Assembly (NCBI GenBank): GCA_030612085.1
Contig: JAUWOM010000063.1
Location: forward strand, 1-6,380
Direction: 5' to 3'
Source of the DNA: Actinomycetes bacterium
GTDB lineage: Bacteria; Actinomycetota; Humimicrobiia; JAHJRV01
DNA length: 6,380 bases
Both the position numbers and the translations under genes were made by a program. Shown here piece after piece: positions 1 to 5,700 of this stretch (the stretch's first letter is position 1; the number at the start of each line of letters is the position of its first letter). Below the pieces are notes generated by a model, which ran no database searches, was not told where the DNA came from, and saw only the letters and a list, made by a program, of their open reading frames with translations.

Positions 1-642
1 ATTGCTGCAAGTGTTGATTTAACAGGACTTCATATGGCTAGCGATTTAGACTTTAACAGGAAGTCATTTACAACTGGACACACTGGATTTGGGTTTCCCT
101 TCGCTACATGGCCTGATAGGGTTGATGTTCCACGAAATGCAGCAAGAGCTTTAAGATATATGGACAGATATGTTACTGTAACTCAGGGAGAAGTTTTTTA
201 TGTTACAGAAATGTTAGCTCAACTTGAAGGTATAGAGAGAGGACCTGCTGGGAACTGTTCACTTGCTGCAGCAATTTATATTGCTCAGGAAATGCCAGAA
301 GATAATATAATTGTGGTTCAAGAAACTGAATATACAGGTGCAGGTAAACATCCTGCTGCCCAACTTACATTTGCTAAGAAACAGGGAATAGAAATCTATA
401 GAGGTGATCCAGGAGAAAATGTTCCTGGTAGAAAGATAGTCATTCCAGAACAACCAAATCAGATAAAAGCTAAAGAAGTAAATTTAGATAGAATAAGAAA
501 ATCTTATTTAAAAAATACGCTGGAAAAAAATAAAATTAAACCACAGGATTTAACTGAGCAAGATATAAATTTCTTAGCAGAAGAAACCAGTACTAATATT
601 AACTATATAAAAGAATTACTCAAAGAATTTATACAAAAATAA
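1..642 (+). CDS. ortB: 2-amino-4-oxopentanoate thiolase beta subunit OrtB, C-terminal part (5' truncated by window)
   Basis: This is the PLP-dependent subunit of 2-amino-4-ketopentanoate thiolase, a cytoplasmic enzyme that with OrtA cleaves 2-amino-4-oxopentanoate with CoA to acetyl-CoA and alanine, the last step of oxidative ornithine degradation. The reading frame is open from base 1, so 213 residues are visible of a protein I recall as about 470 residues; the ATG at base 34 is internal, not the start. Visible family features are the stretch around TGHTGFGFPFATWPDR, the motif EGIERGPAGNCSLAAA (probably part of the cofactor-binding region of this fold-type II enzyme), and ETEYTGAGKHPAAQ. The C-terminal tail is helical and charged, ending in FIQK. 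The PLP lysine lies in the missing N-terminal part. The identification rests on remembered family sequence and on the oraS-oraE genes that follow, which is the classical gene order. It stops at TAA 640-642, 183 bp before oraS. Confidence 0.93.
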   Translation: MAASVDLTGLHMASDLDFNRKSFTTGHTGFGFPFATWPDRVDVPRNAARALRYMDRYVTVTQGEVFYVTEMLAQLEGIERGPAGNCSLAAAIYIAQEMPEDNIIVVQETEYTGAGKHPAAQLTFAKKQGIEIYRGDPGENVPGRKIVIPEQPNQIKAKEVNLDRIRKSYLKNTLEKNKIKPQDLTEQDINFLAEETSTNINYIKELLKEFIQK

Positions 643-825
643 TTACTTATAGAATTTTATAATTAAAACAACAGAGTGTTTTAGCAACTATTAAAACTAT
701 TTGCCTATTAAAAAGTATAGCTTAAGAAATTTGAAAATTAGATTTACTTAATTATTTTATTCAAATTCTATTTTTAAAAGGAATCTGACTATTATTTTGT
801 TTAATTTTTTAAAAAGGAGTATAAA
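643..825. other. AT-rich spacer between ortB and oraS
   Basis: The spacer is 183 bp and very AT-rich, with no credible ORF and no structured RNA that I recognise. A weak inverted repeat, AATTTGAA (728-735) and TTCAAATT (760-767), is followed by a short T run (771-775). It could be a poor terminator but is almost all A-U pairs, so I do not call it. No convincing promoter can be separated from the AT background. The segment ends in the oraS ribosome binding site. Confidence 0.5.
814..819 (+). promoter_or_regulatory. Ribosome binding site of oraS (fixes a TTG start)
   Basis: AAGGAG lies 6 nt before the TTG at 826. An in-frame TAA at 802-804 and the lack of any ATG or GTG between it and 826 leave TTG as the start. 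The next in-frame Met is about residue 37, well inside the conserved protein. Confidence 0.85.
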
Positions 826-1188
826 TTGCAAAGAGAGGATGATTTTAAGATAAGAAGGGAAAAGATAAAAGACCTCTCAGATGAGGAATTAAAGGAAAGA
901 TTCTGGGAATTAGCCAATAAAGTTGTAGAACCAATGATAGAAATAGCTAAAGAATATACATCTTCCTCAATTGAAAGGTCTGTACTTTTAAGGATGGGTT
1001 TTAATTCATTACAGGCAAAGGCTATTGTAGATAAGTGTTTAGAGTTAGATATTTTAGGAAAGGGAGCTGGTCATATAGTTCTAAGATTAGCCATGGAAGA
1101 AAAAGTTCCTTACAAGGAAGCTGGTAAAAAATTAGCAAGTGGAGAATTAATAGAGAAAGTCAAGGAGATTTTTAAAATTAAAGCTTAA
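826..1188 (+). CDS. oraS: D-ornithine 4,5-aminomutase small subunit OraS
   Basis: This is the small subunit of the adenosylcobalamin- and PLP-dependent D-ornithine 4,5-aminomutase, which moves the terminal amino group of D-ornithine to C4, giving (2R,4S)-2,4-diaminopentanoate. It forms a heterotetramer with OraE (family knowledge). The 120-residue length matches the C. sticklandii subunit (about 121). Recognisable family stretches are LSDEELKERFWELA near the N-terminus, then SIERSVLLRMGF, SLQAKAIVDKC and GKGAGHIVLRLA in the middle. It has no signal peptide or membrane segment and looks largely helical. Translation starts at TTG (read as Met) behind a strong AAGGAG. The gene lies 183 bp after ortB and 237 bp before oraE, much wider spacing than expected for two subunits of one enzyme. 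Confidence 0.96.
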   Translation: MQREDDFKIRREKIKDLSDEELKERFWELANKVVEPMIEIAKEYTSSSIERSVLLRMGFNSLQAKAIVDKCLELDILGKGAGHIVLRLAMEEKVPYKEAGKKLASGELIEKVKEIFKIKA

Positions 1189-1227
1189 ACAATTAAAAAA
1201 ATAATAATAAGATAATTTAAATCCTAT

Positions 1228-1356
1228 TGTCATTGCGAGGAGCATTAGTGACGAAGCAATCTAAAATATTACAATTTGATGAATTTATACTAAATGACAT
1301 TACACAATTTATCCAAATTGAGATTGCCACGCCACCTTCAGTGGCTCGCAATGACG
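1228..1356. repeat. Imperfect palindromic dispersed-repeat-like element between oraS and oraE
   Basis: The left arm begins GTCATTGCGAG (1229-1239), exactly complementary to CTCGCAATGAC (1345-1355). A second pairing is GCAATCT (1256-1262) with AGATTGC (1321-1327), and CAATTTGAT (1272-1280) nearly pairs with ATCCAAATTG (1311-1320). The right arm also contains a small GC-rich hairpin, GCCAC-CTTCA-GTGGC (1331-1345). The region is visibly more GC-rich than the surrounding spacer. TGTCATTGCGAGG...GCAATCT palindromes are a known type of dispersed intergenic repeat in many bacterial genomes. A related copy lies at 5576-5635. There is no transposase and no obvious target-site duplication. Confidence 0.8.
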
Positions 1357-1410
1357 AATCAGAATCTCATTAAATTTAAGAAATATTAATTTTTCATTTA
1401 AAAAGGATTA

Positions 1411-1417
1411 AAAGGAG
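1411..1417 (+). promoter_or_regulatory. Ribosome binding site of oraE (fixes a TTG start)
   Basis: AAAGGAG lies 8 nt before the TTG at 1426. An in-frame TAA at 1420-1422 sits between them, so no earlier start is possible. The nearby ATG at 1430 is out of frame. The next in-frame Met is near residue 103, inside the conserved barrel. Confidence 0.85.
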
Positions 1418-1425
1418 AATAAGAG

Positions 1426-3816
1426 TTGGATGATTTAAAAATTAAAAAGAAGTATTGCTTAAAGACTAATAAGAAAATAGATGTTTTGGAAATTTTGAAT
1501 GATTTGGATAAATACAAGCCCAGGAGGAAAGGTTGGACCTGGAGAAAGAAACTTCCAAAGGGAACTTTAGTAGGACCATTTACATATAATCAAATTTCAG
1601 AAAATTTAGAAAACAGTCAACCTCTTCCAGCAGCTCATTATTTCAAAAATATTGATCCTCAACCAGATTGCATAATAACATCAGAAATAGCTTCAGGAAG
1701 ATTTGAGGATGATATAAGAAGATTCAGAATGGCAGCATATCATGGGGCTGATCATATAATGGTTATAAGAACAGCAGGACAGAGCCACTTTGATGGTCTA
1801 ATTGAAGGCACACCTGAAGGGGTAGGTGGTGTTCCAATTACCAGGAAACAGGTAAGAGCTTCAAGAAAAGCTTTAGATTTAATTGAGGATGAAGTTGGAA
1901 GACCAATCAATTTTCATTCCTATGTTAGTGGAGTTGCTGGACCAGAGATAGCAGTATTATTTAACGAAGAAGGTGTAAACGGAGCTCATCAGGATCCACA
2001 ATATAACATATTATATAGAGGAATAAATATGTTTCGTTCCTTCGTAGATGCAGCTGAGGCTAAGAAAATTATGGCTAATGCTAATATGCTTCAAATTGAT
2101 GGTGCTCACAATGCTAATGCTACTGCTAAGGAAGCATGGAAAGTAATGCCGGAACTCTTAGTACAACATGCAATAAACTGTGCTTATTCTATTAAAGCAG
2201 GAATGCCAAAGAATTTGATTGCTCTATCAACAGTTCCTCCTACATCAGCTCCTGCTCCTTGCATAAAAATAGATTTGCCATATGCTGTGGCTTTAAGAGA
2301 TTTTTTCTCGGATTTTATCTTTAGAGCTCAGATGAATACTAGATATATGGAATCATGTACTCGAGAGGTTACAGTTTCTCATACCTTAAACGCTTTGATA
2401 TCACGCTTAACATCTGCACACCTGCAGAGTACCATTACACCTGATGAAGGTAGAAATGTTCCATGGCATTATAACAGTATACATGGTGTAAATACAGCAA
2501 AGCAGTCTTTAATTGCACTTGATGATATTAAAGAATTAATTGAAATTAAAGATGAAGGAATTCTTAAAGAAAAGGTTAGGGAGATAAAAGAAAGAGCCAT
2601 TCTTTTCTTAGAGGAAATACTCAAAGTTGGGGGATATTTTGAAGCAGTTGAAAAGGGCTTTTTTGTAGATTCAGGATGTTATCCAGAAAGAGCTAATGAT
2701 GGAATTATTAGATATAAAGAAGGGGGAGTAGCAGCAGGAACTATATTTAAAAGAGATAGTGATTACTTTGCTCCAGTTTGCAGCCACTTTGGATATAATA
2801 ATCTTTCATTAGCTCAAAAAATAACTGGTAAGAGAATTGTAGGTAAAGATTTAAAAAAGGAAAGCAAAGATATCAAAAAAGAGAAAGAAATAAAAGAAAG
2901 CAAAAATATAGAGGAAATTAATAATAATCAGATTAAGAATATACAATCAATAGAGAAGGATATTTATGAAAAACAGGTTAATAAAGAAATTGATAATAAG
3001 GTGTGTGATTTAATATATGGCTGTACACTTTGTGTTCATGACAGAATTTCTTACATTGATGAGCTTGACGAAATAGATAATGTAAATGTAAGACTTAAGG
3101 AAAATAAAGAATATAGACTGGGAAAAAAAGTAAAACCAGAGGTTCAGTGGGCTGGTGATGGTGTAATAGTATTATCTATGTTTTTACCAGTAGATGAAAA
3201 AACATCTCATTTTGCCTCACTTAAAATTGCAAGAAAGTTTGGATTAAAGGAACCAGAGGTTATCCATAAACAGATAATGCATCCAGCTGAAGGAACCTAT
3301 GTTGAGGTAAAAGGGATAGTACCTTTCAGTGTTGACTTAGAAGAGATAGAAATGCCTGAGATTATTCCAAATTTAGAACCTGAATATATAGAAAGAATTG
3401 TAAGAGAGAAAGATTTAAAAGTTATTGCTGCCACAGTTGGAGAGGATGAACATTCAGTGGGAATGAGAGAGATCATAGATATAAAACATGGTGGTATAGA
3501 GAAATTTGGATTTAAATGTTATTACCTTGGTACATCAGTACCCATCGATAAAGTAATAGATACAGCAATAGAGGTGGATGCCAAGATAATTTTAATAAGT
3601 ACAATAATTACACATGGCGAAATTCATAGAATAAATATGAGAAGACTTAATCAATTAGCAATAGAAAAAGGGATAAGAAATAAAGTTATCTTAATTGCAG
3701 GTGGTACCCAAACAAAAGATCAGATGGCCAAAGAAGAAGGAATGGATGCTGGCTTTGGCAGAGGAACTAAGGGTATAGATGTGGCATCTTTTATTATTAG
3801 AAAAATAACAGAATAG
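1426..3816 (+). CDS. oraE: D-ornithine 4,5-aminomutase large subunit OraE, with an inserted charged linker
   Basis: This is the catalytic large subunit of D-ornithine 4,5-aminomutase; it binds both adenosylcobalamin and PLP and acts in the cytoplasm with OraS. The barrel part spans about residues 85-465 and includes TSEIASGRFEDDIRR (from 85), IRTAGQSHFDGLIEGTPEG and QIDGAHNANAT (from 223). The C-terminal Rossmann-like cobalamin domain begins near 665. Its DEHSVG motif (DxHxxG) supplies the cobalt-ligand His676. Lys687 in DIKHGG, 11 residues later, matches the PLP-binding Lys629 of C. sticklandii (ligand His618), so both cofactor residues are intact. At 796 residues it is about 60 longer than the C. 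sticklandii protein as I recall it (about 735). Most of the excess is a Lys/Glu/Ile/Asn-rich stretch at residues 475-525, between the barrel and the segment around YIDELDEIDNVNVR. The start is TTG. Stop TAG at 3814-3816. Confidence 0.97.
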   Translation: MDDLKIKKKYCLKTNKKIDVLEILNDLDKYKPRRKGWTWRKKLPKGTLVGPFTYNQISENLENSQPLPAAHYFKNIDPQPDCIITSEIASGRFEDDIRRFRMAAYHGADHIMVIRTAGQSHFDGLIEGTPEGVGGVPITRKQVRASRKALDLIEDEVGRPINFHSYVSGVAGPEIAVLFNEEGVNGAHQDPQYNILYRGINMFRSFVDAAEAKKIMANANMLQIDGAHNANATAKEAWKVMPELLVQHAINCAYSIKAGMPKNLIALSTVPPTSAPAPCIKIDLPYAVALRDFFSDFIFRAQMNTRYMESCTREVTVSHTLNALISRLTSAHLQSTITPDEGRNVPWHYNSIHGVNTAKQSLIALDDIKELIEIKDEGILKEKVREIKERAILFLEEILKVGGYFEAVEKGFFVDSGCYPERANDGIIRYKEGGVAAGTIFKRDSDYFAPVCSHFGYNNLSLAQKITGKRIVGKDLKKESKDIKKEKEIKESKNIEEINNNQIKNIQSIEKDIYEKQVNKEIDNKVCDLIYGCTLCVHDRISYIDELDEIDNVNVRLKENKEYRLGKKVKPEVQWAGDGVIVLSMFLPVDEKTSHFASLKIARKFGLKEPEVIHKQIMHPAEGTYVEVKGIVPFSVDLEEIEMPEIIPNLEPEYIERIVREKDLKVIAATVGEDEHSVGMREIIDIKHGGIEKFGFKCYYLGTSVPIDKVIDTAIEVDAKIILISTIITHGEIHRINMRRLNQLAIEKGIRNKVILIAGGTQTKDQMAKEEGMDAGFGRGTKGIDVASFIIRKITE

Positions 3817-3889
3817 ATATTATTATTTTGTATATACTAATAAAAAATAAGTTTGCAGTTAATTTTTAAAAAAATAAATGTATTGAATA

Positions 3890-3941
3890 TAGGGCAAGGC
3901 TTTAGCCTTGCTTAATAATGTAACCATAGAGAGTTGCCCTA
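3890..3941. repeat. Hairpin and nested inverted repeat in the spacer after oraE
   Basis: A perfect 7-bp hairpin, GCAAGGC (3894-3900), TTTA loop, GCCTTGC (3905-3911), overlaps one arm of a wider 8-bp inverted repeat, TAGGGCAA (3890-3897) with TTGCCCTA (3934-3941). The two pairings share bases, so they are mutually exclusive. The GC-rich bases stand out in a spacer that is otherwise nearly all A/T. No T run follows the hairpin, so it is a poor intrinsic terminator. GTAGGGCAAGG-type palindromes resemble small dispersed intergenic repeats, but only one copy is visible here. Confidence 0.6.
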
Positions 3942-4080
3942 CACGAATTTTATTTTGTAATTAATTATTAAAAATTTTAGAAAAGTATTAACCTAACTTT
4001 TTAACAATACATTTTAGAATAAAAAATTAACACAGATTAATTAAATAAAATAAACTTAATAAATATAGCTAATTTTAATA
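3942..4080. other. AT-rich remainder of the oraE to ATPase-gene spacer
   Basis: The full spacer is 280 bp (3817-4096). Outside the hairpin it is almost pure A/T with no ORF, no recognisable riboswitch and no clear promoter. A TTGTAA at 3955-3960 with TAGAAA 17 nt downstream (3978-3983) has promoter-like spacing, but such matches are expected by chance at this composition. Confidence 0.4.
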
Positions 4081-4081
4081 T

Positions 4082-4090
4082 AGGACAGAG
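4082..4090 (+). promoter_or_regulatory. Weak ribosome binding region of the MutL/GlmL-like gene
   Basis: AGGACAGAG offers only AGGA (11 nt before TTG 4097) or AGAG (6 nt before), clearly weaker than the AAGGAG sites of the neighbouring genes. An in-frame TAA at 4091-4093 forbids any earlier start. Starting later would remove the N-terminal phosphate-binding motif, so TTG at 4097 is the start despite the weak site. This suggests lower translation than for the aminomutase subunits, which would fit a repair factor. Confidence 0.55.
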
Positions 4091-4096
4091 TAAGTT

Positions 4097-5494
4097 TTGA
4101 AAATTGATATATTAGTTGCAGAGATTGGTAGTACAACTACTAAAGTTAATGCTTTCAATTTTGATAGTAATAACAATCTCTTATATTTAGGTAGGGGAGA
4201 ATCTATAACTACAGTCGAAGATGGTGATGTGACAATAGGATTATATAAGGCTATCAAGGAGATTGAAAGCAATCTAAATATAAAAAAACTTTTATGGTCA
4301 GATTTTTATACTTCAAGTAGTGCTGCTGGCGGGCTTAGAATGAGTGTTCATGGTTTAGTTAAAGAGATGACGGTCAAAGCAGCAAATGAAGCAGCCTTAG
4401 GAGCTGGTGCAGTAGTTAAAATGGTAACAGCTGGAATTCTATCCAAATATGATTTAGATAGTTTAATTAAACTTAATCCTAATATTATCATTCTATCGGG
4501 TGGAGTTGATTATGGTGAAAAAAAGACTGTAATTAACAATGCCAAGTTTATTTCAGAAGCACCTCTTTTCTCACCTATAATCTACGCAGGTAATATAGCG
4601 GCAGCTGATGAGGTTGAGCATATTCTAAAAAATGCTAATAAAAAAGTGTATGTTGTTGACAATGTATATCCCAATATTGATGAATTAAATGTTAAGCCAG
4701 CAAGAGAAATTATTCAAAAAGTTTTTGAAGAGCATATTGTAAAAGCACCTGGAATGGAAAAATTAAGAGATATGGTTGATCAAGCTATTTTACCTACTCC
4801 AGGAGCAGTGATGAAAATTTCATCTCTTTTAGCAGATGAGATAGGAGATTTAATTGTTATTGATATAGGTGGAGCAACCACTGATGTTCATTCTATAACT
4901 GATGGTTCACCTTCAATTCAGCAGATTACTATTTCTCCAGAACCACATAGTAAAAGAACAGTTGAAGGTGATTTAGGAGTTTTTTACAATGCTGAAAATG
5001 TTATTAAGATTGTTGATAAGAAATTATTTAATGAAGTTGACATTGATAATGTAGGTATTTTTAGATCTAAAGTTAAGCAAATTCCACAAGATAAAAAGCA
5101 GGAAAAATATTACGAGATTTTAGGAAAAGCAGCAGCTAGAAAAGCTGTTGAAAGACATGCAGGAAAAATAAAGGAGCTATTTAGCCCAACTGGAAGAAAA
5201 AAGGTAGCTAAAGGAAAGGATTTAACAGCTACAAAATATGTTATTGGAACTGGAGGAGTGCTGGTTAGAAACCCTGGTGGTAAAAGAATATTAGAAAGCA
5301 TAAAATCAGATGTTACCACTAATGAGATTATTACTAAATCTAAGATTCTACCTTCTCAAATTTTATTACCATCAAAAGATGCAAAAATTTTAATAGATAA
5401 TCTATATCTTTTTTCAAGTCTAGGATGTCTATGTGATAAATATCCACAACAATCAATTAAACTAGCAAAACAAAGTATCGGTCTAAAAATATAA
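4097..5494 (+). CDS. MutL/GlmL-family ASKHA ATPase, putative reactivating factor of D-ornithine aminomutase
   Basis: This 465-residue protein belongs to the MutL/GlmL family associated with cobalamin-dependent mutases such as glutamate mutase; an equivalent gene follows oraE in the C. sticklandii ornithine cluster. The fold is actin/Hsp70-like. Visible nucleotide-binding motifs are AEIGSTTTK at residues 8-16 (phosphate 1), LSGGVDYG at 133-140, IDIGGATTDVHS at 255-266 (phosphate 2) and VIGTGGVLVRNPGG from 382 (adenosine region). Length is typical for the family. The likely role is ATP-driven release of inactivated cobalamin from OraE, or help with cofactor loading; this is inferred from family and position, and activity has not to my knowledge been shown for the ornithine version. 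The start is TTG with a weak ribosome binding site, 280 bp after oraE. A hydantoinase/oxoprolinase-type ASKHA protein is the main alternative, but the N-terminus and the position favour MutL/GlmL. Confidence 0.9.
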   Translation: MKIDILVAEIGSTTTKVNAFNFDSNNNLLYLGRGESITTVEDGDVTIGLYKAIKEIESNLNIKKLLWSDFYTSSSAAGGLRMSVHGLVKEMTVKAANEAALGAGAVVKMVTAGILSKYDLDSLIKLNPNIIILSGGVDYGEKKTVINNAKFISEAPLFSPIIYAGNIAAADEVEHILKNANKKVYVVDNVYPNIDELNVKPAREIIQKVFEEHIVKAPGMEKLRDMVDQAILPTPGAVMKISSLLADEIGDLIVIDIGGATTDVHSITDGSPSIQQITISPEPHSKRTVEGDLGVFYNAENVIKIVDKKLFNEVDIDNVGIFRSKVKQIPQDKKQEKYYEILGKAAARKAVERHAGKIKELFSPTGRKKVAKGKDLTATKYVIGTGGVLVRNPGGKRILESIKSDVTTNEIITKSKILPSQILLPSKDAKILIDNLYLFSSLGCLCDKYPQQSIKLAKQSIGLKI

Positions 5495-5524
5495 TTTAAC
5501 AAAATTAAAAAAAACTTTATGAAC

Positions 5525-5549
5525 TGTCATTACTAGGAGCTAGATTCCA
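5525..5549 (+). repeat. Truncated copy of the TGTCATT...AGGAGC repeat
   Basis: TGTCATTACTAGGAGCTAGATTCC matches the start of the next element (5576-5599) at 21 of 24 positions in direct orientation, 51 bp apart. It lacks the rest of the element, so it looks like a decayed or partial copy, or the left end of a nested insertion. Confidence 0.65.
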
Positions 5550-5575
5550 GTTGTTATTACAATAAATTTTTAATA

Positions 5576-5635
5576 TGTCATTGCAAGGAGCGAGATTCCT
5601 CGTTGCACTCGGAACAGGCTGCGCAATCTCATTAA
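5576..5635 (+). repeat. Second dispersed-repeat-like element, related to the one before oraE
   Basis: The first 16 bases, TGTCATTGCAAGGAGC, match the left arm at 1228-1243 at 15 of 16 positions. The element continues with GATTCCTCGTTGCACTCGGAA, in which TTCC (5596-5599) pairs with GGAA (5611-5614). It ends in GCAATCTCATTAA, whose last 11 bases AATCTCATTAA also occur just outside the first element (1363-1373). GC content is well above the surrounding spacer. It carries no coding capacity. Confidence 0.75.
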
Positions 5636-5687
5636 TAAAATATTTTTTAAAATAATTTTTAGAGAAAGAAAATAAAAAATTCTAAAA

Positions 5688-5693
5688 AAGGAG
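5688..5693 (+). promoter_or_regulatory. Ribosome binding site of the COG2403-type gene
   Basis: AAGGAG lies 7 nt before ATG 5701. The ATG at 5694, directly after the GGAG, is out of frame, so 5701 is the start. Confidence 0.85.
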
Positions 5694-5700
5694 ATGGATT

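Noticed and set aside
259..453. Minus-strand ORF of 64 codons inside ortB
   Set aside because: It lies entirely opposite the conserved OrtB reading frame, has no ribosome binding site or recognisable protein features, and is a shadow ORF.
34..642. ortB as a complete 202-residue protein starting at ATG 34
   Set aside because: The frame stays open to base 1 with conserved-looking sequence before the ATG, there is no ribosome binding site, and the family is more than twice as long.
728..775. Possible intrinsic terminator after ortB
   Set aside because: The stem is 8 bp with a single G-C pair and a 24-base loop, followed by only five T residues; such patterns arise by chance in this composition.
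1228..1356. CRISPR array or cobalamin riboswitch in the oraS-oraE spacer
   Set aside because: There are no regularly spaced direct repeats, no B12-box-like sequence and no leader position before the operon; the structure is a single imperfect palindrome.
4075..4272. Minus-strand ORF of 65 codons over the start of the ATPase gene
   Set aside because: It overlaps the conserved phosphate-1 coding region and reads as low-complexity Leu/Ser/Val shadow sequence.
5110..5319. Minus-strand ORF of 69 codons inside the ATPase gene
   Set aside because: It is antisense to the conserved C-terminal ATPase motifs and has no independent support.
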